From positions 9,779 to 73,778 of the forward strand of contig NW_001799111.1 of assembly GCF_000165425.1 (NCBI RefSeq): a stretch of 64,000 bases of DNA, given 5' to 3'. The position numbers and the translations under genes were made by a program. Positions within the stretch are counted from its first letter, which is position 1. Every line of letters starts with the position of its first letter. Below, piece after piece: positions 33,833 to 46,138 of this stretch. This stretch comes from Paramecium tetraurelia (lineage: Eukaryota > Ciliophora > Oligohymenophorea > Peniculida > Parameciidae). The notes below the pieces were generated by a model that was given only the letters and a program-made list of their open reading frames with translations, was not told where the DNA came from and did not search any database.

Positions 33833-35020
33833 ATGCGAAAAAATACCAGATTATCCACGGATTCAGATAGGAAAAGAATCATCTCGAATCTCTCAATAAA
33901 ATCGATAAATTCTACTACCATCAATACAACTACTGACGCTACTCTCCCTCGTTTAGAATCTAATTATTATATCAAAGGTAGAGTGAAAAGAAGCACTCAT
34001 CAAATACGATTTCAACGTTCGCCTATGAAAATGTCATAGCCAAATAATATGCTTGAAATTCAATCTATTAAATAATCTACTAAAATCTTACTAACCTCTG
34101 TTGTCTCCGAACTAGATAAATTAGCCATTGCATTAAAGCATAATTCTACCAAAGCTCAGGATGTACTGAATCTCACTATTGATTTAATGAATATGTTGGG
34201 CTCTGATTATGATCGATTGGAAATCTATTTAATTGTTCTCTAAAATAAGTGCAAATCCTAATGTGTAACTTTGGGATTATTATTTACATTTCTCATAGCA
34301 ATTATTCAAGAAAGTTATGGACACACTAAAGGAGCTTTGTAATAATACAAATATATGAATGATACAGCAAACAAACATTAGCTATTTTAATGTAAAATGA
34401 TGGTGTATTATAGAATTGGATTGCTCTTAAATAGATCAAAATAATTTGAAAAGTTATTAATAATTGGTAAAAAATTATTAAAGTTAAGTTGGTATTATTC
34501 AGAGCAAGAGTATGAAGAGAAAGCCTACTATCTGATATCAAAGGGATATAATGGCATTTAAGATATGGAAATGTCTGTTATATTTATGAATAGATACCTT
34601 GATGGAACATTGTAATAGAATGATCATATCAAAAACATAGGGATCTAATAAATTGTTATGTATCATAGAAGAACTTAGGAATCAAGACATAAGAGTCCTT
34701 CATCAGATGATTTCAATTTGGAAATGTTCAGATAAAAGATTGAAAGGAATTATATCAAAATGAAAATGATCGGAGGAAAGTTAACATTTAAATTATAGTC
34801 ATCTGAATGTGATATATGTGCTCAATATGGCAAGAATTGTGAAAGAATCTAAACTGAGGATGAACATCCATATAAAAAGAATTTGGTGTTACACACTGAT
34901 AGTAGAAATAGGGATTTGATTGGATACTTCGATTCAGAGCAAATCTAATAGATGTATGTACCATAAAAAACGTTACCGATTCTAAAATAATTAATATTAA
35001 AATTCATTTCTTATATATGA
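33833..35020 (+). CDS. TPR-like helical protein, unknown
   Basis: 395 codons, one frame without introns, MRKNTRLSTDSDRKRIISNL to LILKFISYI and TGA. Thr/Ser/Asn-rich N-terminal 80 residues are followed by paired helices (VSELDKLAIALKHNSTKAQD; KMMVYYRIGLLLNRSKQFEK; YEEKAYYLISKGYNGIQDME) spaced like TPR units. A late CDICAQYGKNC holds three Cys. I do not recognise the family. It is preceded by 56 bp of AT-rich spacer. Confidence 0.72.
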
Positions 35021-35177
35021 AACAAACGAATTAATTAAATGATAGTATGTATTAAGCTTACTTTCTTGGACATATGAATGCATTAAAAGCGATTAAGGGA
35101 AGGAAGAATCAAAATATATAAGAATCAAAAGTTCTAGTCAAATTATGTAATGATTTTAACTTATTGAAGCATTATCA

Positions 35178-35501
35178 ATGAAACTGTATAAATAAAGAGT
35201 CAATCACTTTGAGCAGTTACAATATAAATAATAACTGGCAATTTCAAACTAAAAAATAAAGCAAACAATTGAGAGAATTCATTAGAGCAGCCCTTCAATT
35301 GATAAGACGAGTGTTTCTTTGCCGAGATTAAAGAAAAGAAATCAAGAAGAAGAAGATATCAAAAAAGAGAATGCCAGAATTAAATTAAAACTCGAAACTT
35401 TGAAGGGAAACATCAGTAATAGATAGTCCAAATATGAGAAACCAAAGCGATATGAAGAAGTGTTATAAGAATATTTTAAATAAAAATTATAACAATAATG
35501 A
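35178..35501 (+). CDS. small coiled-coil protein, CFAP97/Hemingway-like (tentative)
   Basis: 107 codons without intron. It begins MKLYKQRVNHFEQLQYKQQL and continues KIKQTIERIHQSSPSIDKTS, then VSLPRLKKRNQEEEDIKKEN and ARIKLKLETLKGNI. The layout (helix, then I-x-x-x-x-PSID, then a basic KKR-x-x-EEE helix with E-N-ARI) resembles the short CFAP97/KIAA1430 domain of ciliary proteins. The match rests on pattern memory only. The frame ends PKRYEEVLQEYFKQK then Gln residues and TGA. Confidence 0.6.
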
Positions 35502-35938
35502 ACATTGTATGTGAGGACTCTTTCATTATCCAACATTAAGAAGAAATCTATTCACTAATAACTACTTGAGAGATTGCCTAGGTATCTTTATATAAATGAA
35601 GTCTTGAAAATTAATAGATGAAAATAATCTACTAGCTGTATTTTGTGAATCATTGTAAATAGAAGAAACTAATTTTAAACTCATATGCTCTAAAACAATT
35701 TCTGTAGAATATATTGTAATATATTTGTGCAATTTAGTAGAAATCAGAGACATATGAATATATCTATATTTATTTTTAAATAGCTTTTGAAACAACTTCC
35801 TATTTAATCTTACAACTACATCAATGAATTAATAAGTCATGCAATAGAATATGTTAGCCAATATGTAAGAGAAATATTATACCTTGCGATTATTGATTAT
35901 GCTTAATTATATTTAAATTTTAAATTTGGTGCCATTAA
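35502..35938. other. intergenic
   Basis: 437 bp AT-rich spacer between two plus-strand genes. A minus-strand frame at 35562-35795 is open but hydrophobic, rich in rare residues and unlike its neighbours; I treat it as chance. Confidence 0.5.
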
Positions 35939-37595
35939 ATGAGTATTGATCTATCCTTTAAGAACCTCGAAATATTAGATTAGTCCTTAAATCTAAATAA
36001 TTACGTAATTACTTATCCTATTCGCTTAAAGACAATTATAAATTTATAAGGCAATAATTTCAAGGGCGAGCAATCCTACATCCAATAACTCAAGGTTTAG
36101 CATCTCAACTTGTCATTCAATAACATTGAACAAATGTGGTTATTACCTTCGTCTCTAATAACATTGGAAATCAACAATAATTTGCTCTAAAATTTATCAA
36201 GTATTGAAATCATAGCATAATTATTAGATATCTCTCATCTCAAAAATTTGAAGTTGATTGATTTATCTAACAATTTATTATAGAGTGTTCATTGGTTTAG
36301 TAATTTGACCCAATTAACTCATCTATTTCTGAAGAATAACAAAGTAAGATATATAAGGATATTGTAGATTAAAACAATTGAATAACTTAGGAACTTGCCC
36401 TAGTTAATTGAGGTGGATTTGGAGTGCAATGACTTGAAAAATGTAGCTGAAGTACATTATTTAGAAACTTAATCCAAAATCAATATCATAAATTTGTTTG
36501 GAAATCCAGTGTTCGAAGGATTACAATTAAAAATATTAAATGTTGTTGAGAGTATATAGAATTATTATAATTAGAAAATTGCCATTGTAGATCAGAACAA
36601 ATATATACCCAATCAGAAATATACAAAAAGAGAAATTAATAGATTGATGACATTGATTTGTTTGATGAATAGGCCAGTGAAAAGTAATCTGACCTTTAAC
36701 CTTAAACAATGACATAAAAAAAATATACTAAGTCTCTCTCTCCTTTGAATAAGCAATTACCATAATTTTATGATCCCAAATCTAGCAAATACGTTACTTT
36801 CCATGATGTCTTAAGATAAAAGTAACGCAACATCACTAATACAAACTATGATGTAAAATAATAAAATGTGACTACTACAAATACTAATATGACCATTAAT
36901 AACAGGTAAACTATGGATTAACTAAAGTAACAAAATGAAAACTTAAAGAAAGATTATATGAAATTAAAATAAAAGTTTGAATAATCTTAGAAATAAAACT
37001 AAAGCTTTTTTCAAGAAATCGAGAGTTACAAAGAATCGTTGAATGGATTATTATTATAATTCAATATTCCTATTTAAGAAGATGAAGCTTCAGTCAGATC
37101 TTTGTTAGATTAATTGGAAATTGCATTGATGACTTTCATCAAAGAGACTAGAAAACAAAGTATAGAATAAATCAATAGCATGATGATGCGAATGGGAAAT
37201 AAAGTCAAGGTGATGAGCAGTCAAATTGAAATTACGACCTTAAAAAAATGTTGTGAATATACTGAAAAGATTAAGAATATAGAATTGGCATTGTCTAAAC
37301 TTGCAGATGTGGTTGTAGAATAGTAATACTTATAATAATAATTATTAGAAAACAATAAATAATAAAACTTCAAAGGCAAAGAGTTCATTCACCTTTACAA
37401 AGGCAATGCTTGACTTCCAGATTGCACGGTAAAAATCCTAGCGAACTAGATTAAATTAAGTTAAAAACGTTATTTTTTAAGTCTCCAAATGTTTAATAAT
37501 TAGACAAACCTCTCAAAACTTAAGGATCTTAAATTACTAGTCTATCATAATAAATGTTTGAAACTTAATAGAAATCAAAAAATCTTAAAAAATGA
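35939..37595 (+). CDS. leucine-rich-repeat protein with coiled-coil tail
   Basis: About 527 residues. The N-terminal 220 residues hold LRRs of the SDS22 type (VQHLNLSFNNIEQMWLLPSS; LKLIDLSNNLLQSVHWFSNL; THLFLKNNKI; LIEVDLECNDLKNVAEVHYL), closed by an LRR-cap-like INIINLFGNPVFEGLQLKIL. The rest is polar, Gln-rich and coiled coil, ending MFETQQKSKNLKK. Three introns: 36344-36367 (24 nt), 36552-36574 (23) and 37323-37348 (26); without the last, the frame would end at 37413. SDS22-type LRR proteins with coiled tails are common in axonemes and basal bodies; that role is inferred, not shown. Confidence 0.86.
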
Positions 37596-38170
37596 TAAGT
37601 TTAATAGTAATTAAATATCATTAAATTTGATTAATACAATAAAAAAAATACTACTTCTATATCTCATCCTCATTCTTTATTAGTTTAACTCTCTATATTA
37701 GGGAATAACTTTTGATTAATATATTTTTAATATTTAGATCCTCAGGTTCCAGATTTATCATTCTGCCAATATTACTTTTAGTTATAATTCCAACAAGAGG
37801 AGAGATAATATACTAACAACTAGAATATTAAAGATAATAATATTTTTAGAAATCAATTCAATTAAAATTAACCTAAATTTTATATTTAATAACATCGAAT
37901 CTTTTCTATACATATTTTATTAATTGATTCTTCAAATCCATCATTGATAATAATTATTTTTGTATAAACTGTCCATTTACATTTAAGCAGAAATAATTTC
38001 GTATATTTTGAAATGTTACTCTTAATGAATGTAACTTTTAGGTTGACTTATTCTTTAATTTACTCTTGGTTGACTCTGATCAGTAATGAATGAATGATTG
38101 TTGGGATTTTACGGGTCAAAGTTATTAAAAATTAAGAAAGTGTGATTATATCGTTAATTAATTTAAAATT
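37596..38170. other. intergenic
   Basis: 575 bp, AT-rich, between two plus-strand genes. No open frame longer than about 60 codons looks coding, and no RNA gene is recognised. Confidence 0.55.
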
Positions 38171-39129
38171 ATGTCTCTCAACGATTGGAAAAATGAAAAA
38201 GCAATGCTCGAATAAAGAAATCAATTTCTATACATGCAAATTCAAGAGATAAAAGAAAGAGAGGAGCATCAGAAGAAGTTTAATGATACGATTATGCAGG
38301 CTTGGAATTAAGGGGAAGGAAGAACCAATGTAATTAGTTAAGATTAATTATATTGTAGTGTAAAGTGTACAAGGAAATCTAGAGCACTTTAGAAGAGTAC
38401 TCAAGAGAACTTATTGAAGCAAAGAAGAAGAGTTCAATTGCTATGATGAAATTAGAAAATGAAAATACCGAACTCAAATATTAAATACAATAATTGGAAT
38501 CCATTTATCAGTAGAAAAACCAATTGCACTAAGAGAAGGTTTAGGAATTGAAAAAAAAGATTGAATGCCAAACTAATAAAGAAAATGTTGGAGATAATTA
38601 ATTTGGGTGTATCGTAAGTGTGAAGAGTAGAACTTGTAGCCAAAATACAAGCAGGGAAATAACTAAATAACGATCCAAATATTAGAATAAGCCAGAGATA
38701 TTGAATTGTCGCAACTCAAATGTCATGGAAATTAACACTGATTTCCTCAAAGAATATAGCACTTAAATAGAAAGTGTTTCACCTTAGGAAAGACAGAATT
38801 TAGCAATCTAATTGAAATAATTGACTAAAGAATTAAAAACTACTAAAGTACAATTTGTAGATATATATATCTAGAATGAAATCGAAAATACCAACTTATA
38901 AACAGCAAATGAACTGAAAACTGAGATCAAATCTATGCTTAACAAATTACTCAAGGCTAAAGGTAAGATGACTGAGAGCATAGTGGGAAGTGGGAAGGAT
39001 TCTGTGCTCATGTTAAGAGGAAGTCAATATAAACCAACATTAGCTGATTTCGCAAAACAATTAAATGCTGTTAGATCTATCGAAACTTTTAATATTTTGA
39101 ATCCAGGAAAAGCTACAAACAATTATTGA
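38171..39129 (+). CDS. coiled-coil protein, unknown
   Basis: About 309 residues with one 29-nt intron (38330-38358). It begins MSLNDWKNEKAMLEQRNQFL and is helical throughout (KMKLENENTELKYQIQQLES; YQQKNQLHQEKVQELKKKIE), with a low-charge linker around residues 140-190. The last 60 residues are more ordered: LRGSQYKPTLADFAKQLNAV, ending LNPGKATNNY. A structural cytoskeletal role is likely from composition only. No known domain is recognised. Confidence 0.82.
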
Positions 39130-39257
39130 TTAGTTAATTATATATTAAAAAACACCAAAAAAAGGTAAAAAATATAGATATCATCTGCATCATTATTTTT
39201 ATCGCTTAAATGATAGTTTAGTGATTTACTTAAATTAATTGGTGAATCCTTGATAAT

Positions 39258-40220
39258 TCACTTTAAGGCACTATTACTGGTTTGAGTTTCTTATCCTACA
39301 ATAATTGATTTGCTTATAACCTTTTAGTTCATCACACTTGAAAATTGGAAATGCTACACTAAAGCTTAGCGTCCCTAAATTCTGGCATATCGTAATTCAC
39401 ATATCTATTGCTAATATTAGTTAAGTTTACTTTCTCGCTGTTAAAATGAGGCCATCCATTATCGTGGAAATCTTTATAAAATTAAATTATGTAATATGGA
39501 TGTACAAAGTTGATGAATGCATACCCCATATTGCACTTATTCTAAGGGATAGCAATCTTATTGAAATACCTTAAAGTCTATTGGGAGATAGAGGAAGTCA
39601 TAATAATTGTCGTGTCTATGATCAATTAAATCTTAAAGCATTTGCACTGTATATTTATTAGGAATGTTTTTTATCATTATCGTTGTTCTCTCATCTGTTT
39701 AATTCATAACTCGGTCAATCTTTACCACAAAGTAATGTGATTCCTCTTCCGATATGGTTTTCCTCTTCCTTCGTTCAGTTTCCGAACCACTCGTAAACAA
39801 AGATTAGCTGGATGATCCCAATTACAAACAAGGCTCATTTGAGATCTCGGTGGATAGATTCGAACCCACTTTTTAGTCAAACGATTTATTATTAAAAACT
39901 TCAGAAATTTACTCCATCATCTGGTCTTATGACAAACTATCCTATTTTGCATATAATATAACTTTAGGTTCTATTGATATTTCATGCTTATTGGCTTTAC
40001 CTGTGAACATCTATATGGCCCTATCAATTTTATCGCTATTCGAGTTGCTCTCTTAGCTTTACTTACTTTCGTTAGATTGGTTCATGGTTGCTTTGTCAAT
40101 GTCATCGAATAATTCTTGTGAACTATGATCTTTTTATTTTGTCAAGATTTCATTCAAATCTCTATGATTCCTGATACATTATAGAATCTGTTCCTAATTT
40201 AAACGAGACTGCTTATCCAT
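39258..40220 (-). CDS. Mei2-like RNA-binding protein
   Basis: About 302 residues. The polar N-terminal 180 residues lack recognisable domains. The C-terminus is the Mei2-type RRM (RRM_2): TIMIKNIPNKYTVQMLQDL, then YYDFLYLPIDFKNKCNMGYA, FINFVHPYYIIQFYKDFHDN and KVNLTNISNRYGRQALVQHF. In fission yeast Mei2 drives meiosis with meiRNA; plant AML proteins act in meiosis and development. Two introns: 39542-39569 (28 nt, inside PIDFK|NKCN) and 39375-39400 (26 nt). If the second is not removed, the frame ends early at 39332 and the RRM loses its GRQALVQHF strand, so splicing is well supported. It has one RRM, where plant AMLs have three. Confidence 0.88.
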
Positions 40221-40681
40221 TTATTATAATTATTTTTATTTTCTTGTAATATTTTAAGACACATAGAAGTTTTATAATAAAATCCCCATGTAAAATATTT
40301 AACATCACTGTAAATCTCAGGAGCAACTAAACATTTTAATAATCTTCCAAGCTCTTTCACAGTTCCATCAAATCACTCTACTTTATAAACTGAGGGATAG
40401 ATACAAAATAATCAGCCTTTATTAAAATTTTACTTAATATTTGAATTCCCATTTGTAGTATAAATTAAGCAAATAATTCAAATAAAACTTTAGACAATTA
40501 GAAACTCACGTAAAACCCCAATCCTCACAACTTTAAATCCAAATTCAAATATCACATATATATATATAAACTAATACTACTTCACTAATTTTAGTTGCCA
40601 TAAAAGTTCACTTATGAAAGAATTATCATGAAATTTTGATTATATCTTTTTATATTATTATCTGTGAAAATATATAAACAG
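40221..40681. promoter_or_regulatory. divergent intergenic region
   Basis: 461 bp between divergent starts of the Mei2-like gene and the next gene. AT-rich, with an acatatatatatataaac run at 40555-40571 that may be TATA-like. No other element recognised. Confidence 0.45.
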
Positions 40682-41332
40682 ATGATTAATATTATTACCT
40701 TTTCAAAATAGTTAGAGTTCACAAACATTGAAGAAGTATCGGAGAGCGTACCTCGATTTTTCATTGCAACTCTAGGAATTAATAACACTCAAATGATTGA
40801 GAAGAAAAATCAGACTAATCAAAAAGTGAATTAGATTCTCAGACAACCCAAAGATATCAAAGTCTTCTTGATTCAGAATACAGAATTGAATCAATATACT
40901 TTATTCACCATCCTTAAAGTAGAAAACTTCTATTTAGATTTGATAAATTTCATAACAAATTTAATTATGAGTATAACTGATGGATTCATCTTCGCAATTA
41001 CTTAATCTGGAATAGAAAGTCTTGAGAAGCTCAAGAGAAAGATATGCATTAAGAATCATAATTATTCTTTATCATAATTAATATCTGACGAGTTCTCAGA
41101 TAAAATATCTGAATAAGATTGTGAAACTCTACTCTTATTAGAACAATAAATAGATTCTAGCGAGTAATTAGATTTCAAAACTTTTATTTCAAGTAGTTTG
41201 AAAACTTTTAAGATGTTGATAGTAATTATCAGCGAAAGCTGTTAATCTTTGAAAGATCTAAGTTTAGAGACAGCGCATGCATAATTCCCAAGTGAATTAG
41301 TTCAGTTTTTATAAAAACTAAAGAATTTATGA
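40682..41332 (+). CDS. hypothetical protein
   Basis: 216 codons, no intron, MINIITFSKQLEFTNIEEVS to LVQFLQKLKNL and TGA. Mixed alpha/beta composition with hydrophobic strands (RFFIATLGINNTQMIEKKNQ; DIKVFLIQNTELNQYTLFTI) and no signal peptide. It could be a small globular protein such as a trafficking adaptor, but I see no diagnostic motif. Confidence 0.7.
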
Positions 41333-41575
41333 GCTTAAATTTTATGTCATTTCTCTCATTTATACTTACTAAGGTGAGTATTAATTCATTTTCTAGTGTA
41401 ACTAAATTGAATGGAAAAAATAATGTATTATTTTTAAATTTTATTCTATTTTGAAAAAATTATATTTTAAAGTATTCAATTATTCAAGAAATAATACTTA
41501 TCATTAAAATTACAATTTTTGATATTTACTATTGAAATAAAATGGATTTATTATTAATATTAATATTTAACAGAC
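41333..41575. other. intergenic
   Basis: 243 bp AT-rich spacer between two plus-strand genes; nothing recognised. Confidence 0.5.
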
Positions 41576-43447
41576 ATGAGTGGTTATAAACAGTATGATG
41601 ACGTCGAACCATATAGACAAAGAATTCGAGATCTGGAAGCTTAATTACAGAGAATGGATGTTAGATTTAGCAACGTTTTGACACACAGTGGAAAGGCAGA
41701 TACATAATTTAATAACGATTTGCATGTAGAATTAGAGAAAACGACAAAATAAATGATATAGAAGAGAAGTGAAGCTGAGTTATGGAAACAGAAATATGAA
41801 CAATAACTTTCTTAGACTATGTAGATGAGGAACAATTACGAATTGGAATTGTAACAATTATCAAAGGAAGTTCAAAGATTATTGGATAAGATAGATCAAT
41901 TTGAATATGAGAAACGATTGAATGATAAGTAATTAGTTAGAGAAACATTACAAGACAAGGATTTAGAGATTGATGATTTGGTGAGTAAATTGTAGAGGAT
42001 GAGATCGGAACATGAAAATGAATCATAAAGACTTCTTAATGAGAATGACAATCTGAGACATAAGATAAATCAAATTGAGTTGGAAAGATAGAAGTATCAA
42101 ATTATTATTATATTTAATAGAGAGTTAGAATAAATGAGATTTAAGATAGAGACATTCCATTCTTAGAATTTGGACAACCTAAGAAAGACTCATCAAAGTT
42201 AGATTTCAGTTGTGGAATCAGAGATCGACAAATTAAGAGGATTATTGGAAATTAAAAATAATGAAATTGAAACATTGCTGTAATAAAATATGAAATTAAA
42301 GGCTTCTTATGAAAATTAGATCATTGAATTAAACGCTTAATTTGATGGTTAGAAATCTAAATATTAAAAACAAGAGATCATGCATCGAGATCAATTAGCT
42401 CAATTATAACAGTAGTTGTTGGATGAATAAAAATTTAGTTTGTAATCTCTTAGTAAGAATTACGAGCAAAGCATTTTTACTTTGGAAAAAGAGATTGCTA
42501 CTTATCAGAAGAAAAATGAAAATTATTCAAAGGAAATCTAAGATTTGATCACTGAAAAGACATAATTAAGAGATAATTATGAGAGATAATTTGAATTACT
42601 AAAAAAGGATAATGAGATTTTGAAATAGAGATTGGCATAACTTGAATAAGCAAAATTGAAGGATCTACAATAAGTTGAGTCAGAACTATTGTAGACTAAA
42701 CAATCATCAATAGAAATTGAAAATGTTTATAAGAAACAAGTAGTGAAGTTGGAGAATGAATTGTAATTATAATCAGAAAAAGAGATCGTAAAGAATAAGG
42801 AAGTGGAAACTCAAATCTAATAGTTTATTTTAATAAAGTAGGCATTGGAGGAAGATCTATAACATTTGAGACAATAAAACTAAACTTTAAATGAATAAAT
42901 TAAAGAATTAGAAAAGATAGCTTCATTTGAATAGGAAGAATGGAAGGTCAAATTGCAATAAAATGAATACATTTTGAAAGACAAAATTCGAGGATTAGAA
43001 AACAAGATTGAGATTATGCATTAGGAGTTGAGAAAACAAAAGGAATTAACTGATTCCCAGATCAAATAGATACCAGAAAGAGAATTCAAGGCTTTGATTG
43101 ATGAAATTGAATAATTGAAGACGAGATTGGTTTTATAGGAAAGAGATAAACTGAAAGAAAGAGAAGACTTGAGAGGCAAACTTGAACAGTCACATCATTA
43201 TCAAATAGAGAATTTGAAGGCAGCCTTTAACACTTAGATCAGAATTCTTGAATAGGAAAACAAGGATTCCAAAAATATCATTACACAAAAGGAGAATACA
43301 ATTTAAGAACTATTACACAAATATTAAAATCTAGAATCTGCATATAGTGGATAAACAATTGGACCTTAAGAATAGGCATCCAAAAATATATATTAAGCAT
43401 ATATTCGCTCATCAAATCGACAGTCCTCATTACGTAAATAATAATGA
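41576..43447 (+). CDS. long coiled-coil protein
   Basis: About 615-623 codons, nearly all heptad-type coiled coil rich in Gln, Glu and Lys: YRQRIRDLEAQLQRMDVRFS at the start, KDKIRGLENKIEIMHQELRK late, and a short basic non-coiled tail RSSNRQSSLRKQQ before TGA. This is the pattern of basal-body, cytoskeletal or myosin-tail-like proteins; no family motif identifies it. A 27-nt segment at 42094-42120 has intron borders (GTATCAAA...TTTAATAG) and would encode YQIIIIFN, which breaks the heptads, so it is probably an intron despite being in frame and free of TGA. The next gene starts 55 bp downstream. Confidence 0.84.
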
Positions 43448-43502
43448 ATTATACTATCTTATATAAATTACATAAATAATAATTATTATCAATTGTAGTC
43501 AA

Positions 43503-45278
43503 ATGCAAAATAATCAATTTTCTATTGTTTTCTGGAGAAAAGTGAGAGAAGATATGAGAATGGAAATTCTCTTAGAAAAAAAGCCATTGAAGCAATTTAA
43601 ATTATATGAATTGACTGAAGATGAAATGAATATCAATTTAGATTAAGTTACACAATGGTAATTAATGAGTGAAAATGTAGGTCCCCAGATAATGAAAAGA
43701 TTTACAAAAACATCTCTGAAAATGGATTTGCTGATTTTATTTGCAATAAGGAATATATGATCGAAACATATACCAATATAGTATTTGATTCTGAAGATAT
43801 AACATTGATGGATAATCAATTGTTACAATTCAAAAACTTGTAATTATTACGATTAAATCATAACAAAATTGAAACTGTCCAACATTTACCCCAATAATTA
43901 TTGGAATTGCATCTCTTCAATAATCCAATTACAACATTGAATTTATTAAAACATAACCTTCAGTACTTGGGCTTAGGATATTGCTTATTGAATGATGATG
44001 CAATACAAACTATTCCTAAATTCTTACCCTAATTAATCGGCTTGGATTTGGCTCACAATTAACTTTGTGATTTAGAATATTCAGTAGAAGCATGTAAAAA
44101 AATATCCAATTTAAAAATGCTTTCCCTCTATGGCAATCCATTAGTGCTAATGCCTTAATACTTTATATATATAGTTGATAACCTATTAAATTTGAGAAAT
44201 TTTGATGAATAGAGTTTTCTAGAGATTAAAAATAGGTTGGAATAAGCAGAAAAGGAAAAATAAGCCAAAAAATAGGAAGCCTTGAGGAAGCAATAGGAGG
44301 AATTAGAACTATAACAAAAACTATTAGCTGATAAAAATAAAAAAGGTGGAAAACCAGGTAAGCAACCTGACCCAGTTGTAGTTCCATAACCTTAAGTTAT
44401 AATACCAATTGATGAACCTAAAATCAATTTAAATGAATTGAGATAATTCAAGATTTCCTTAAAAATATAAACTTTAGAGAATCTAGAAGGAATTCTATTG
44501 GATAAGTATACTTACCCTCTGATGGAACAAAATAATAAATTGTTTTAAAGTAAATATGTTATTTCAACTAATTTATTTGGAGTTGAATTAAAGACTAAGG
44601 AAGTATTATATGAAACAGCAACAATTGAGAATGAAATAGGCAGAATAGATTTTGAATTTTCATTTGAACAATTTTATAACCCTGAAGTTGACATTAGGGA
44701 TGCAGTAGAGTAGGGCTTTTTAGTTTCAGTATCAGTTGAGGAACCAAAAATGTATATAGTATAAATTAAGATTAATTGTATAGGCAGAAGATGGAGAAAA
44801 GAAGCCAGTCTTGGGCTAAGATGAATTACCTGAATAATAGATAAGAGTCTTGGGAGTGTGTAAAATTACTTGTGATTGGCTAAGAGGTTACAATAAATAA
44901 TTTAATAAAAAATATCGAATATTTAAGGAAGAAACGAAAACTTCGGCTGAACATTGGTTTCCCTTAGAAAATGAATAGGAACTTGTATAGGCTAAGATGG
45001 AGATGATTTAGAAAGAAAAGGATGCGGAGTTAGAGGAGAGGAAAGCTTAACAAGCGTTAATTGATTAAAAGAAAGAGCAAAGTAAGGGGAAGGGAAAGGA
45101 TGTTAAAAAGAAGGATGATAAAAAAAATGTAAAGAAAGGGAAAGATGAACCTGTATAAAAGGTAATAGGATAATTGGATTGGGAAGTGGATGGTAGATAA
45201 TATATATATGTAAATGAAAAGAAAGTACACAGAGCTACAGATATGTTATTGGCAATTGCCTTAGATTTAGGATATTGA
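43503..45278 (+). CDS. LRR protein, axonemal type (possibly LRRC43-like)
   Basis: About 575 residues. Residues 80-200 are SDS22-type LRRs (LLRLNHNKIETVQHLPQQLL; ELHLFNNPITTLNLLKHNLQ; LIGLDLAHNQLCDLEYSVEA; LKMLSLYGNPLVLMPQYFIY). A charged coiled segment follows (EKEKQAKKQEALRKQQEELE), then a beta-rich C-terminal domain (LDKYTYPLMEQNNKLFQSKY; KKPVLGQDELPEQQIRVLGV), interrupted by Lys-rich low complexity, ending AIALDLGY. Two introns: 43677-43699 (23 nt) and 44759-44783 (25 nt). The order LRR, coiled coil, C2-like C-terminus resembles LRRC43, a cilia-linked vertebrate protein; I hold that name loosely. Confidence 0.85.
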
Positions 45279-45395
45279 TTTTCTTTGTCTTACATAATAT
45301 AACACGGCCTAATTAAATTTTAAATTTAACAATAAAACAAGATGTTTATACTAAACCTAAATTTACAAATAGAGAATTAAACCAAAATTGTATAT

Positions 45396-46076
45396 TCATT
45401 CCATACTTCCCTTTCTAGTTTATTCTGGATTCTTCAATAGAGGAATGACTATCTTAGGGCCTTCTTGGAATTTCTTGCATGTGGCTGCTTCTTTCAATTT
45501 CTCTTAATAGATTTTCTCAGCTAAGTATCTAATGATAAAAAATGTAAGAGGATATATACATATGTAAACAACAATTTCTAGGTTTTGATTTCTTTGTCTT
45601 TTATTTGTTATATTCAATCAAATTCAAATATACTTATTTCTAAGCATTTCTGAGTATTTGCTATTTCAATTTCAGATCCCTGCAATAGGAAAATGGTAAT
45701 TACCTGAGAATCAAATGAACATTGAAAATGTAAGGTTCTACTTGGGAATTTTCTAAATTTTTCGTTTGATGTCTCATAGGTTTAACTAATTTCTCTGCTT
45801 AATTTTTATTGTAAGAGATGATTTCGGAAACATTTTGATCTGGATTCTCTGGCATTCGAAAGGTGATTTGATTTGTTTCTATATTAAGGTGCAGAAATCT
45901 TTATACTTCTTCGCGCTTTTGCTTATTTTAGAAATTTAGCAGTTCTACTTTCTTTGGATTTGGCAGCATAAACTAAATTACTATTGATAATCATTACATT
46001 CATTTATGTCTTGAACTAAATCGTAAAAGTTAGTAACAAACTCTTGATATTCTGAATCGCTGTCTTGAGAACTCAT
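45396..46076 (-). CDS. hypothetical protein, helical
   Basis: About 207 residues, MSSQDSDSEYQEFVTNFYDL to NPEQTRKGSME and TGA. Two introns: 45973-45997 (25 nt) and 45529-45559 (31 nt); together they give one continuous frame. The centre contains LLNFQNKQKREEVQRFLHLN and LSYCRDLKLKQQIL-type helices, basic at the end (YNKQKTKKSKPRN). No signal, membrane or known domain. Convergent with the LRR gene, whose stop is 117 bp away. Confidence 0.7.
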
Positions 46077-46138
46077 ATATATAAATTTAATTTAATATAT
46101 AGTTCATAAATATGAATATCATTATCTAATCTTTTTTA

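Noticed and set aside
35562-35795. Minus-strand frame between two plus-strand genes
   Set aside because: No family resemblance, odd residue composition, and no room for regulatory DNA; chance frames of this size are common here.
39332-39334. Early TGA stop for the Mei2-like gene
   Set aside because: Removing a 26-nt intron at 39375-39400 restores the conserved GRQALVQHF strand and moves the stop to 39258.
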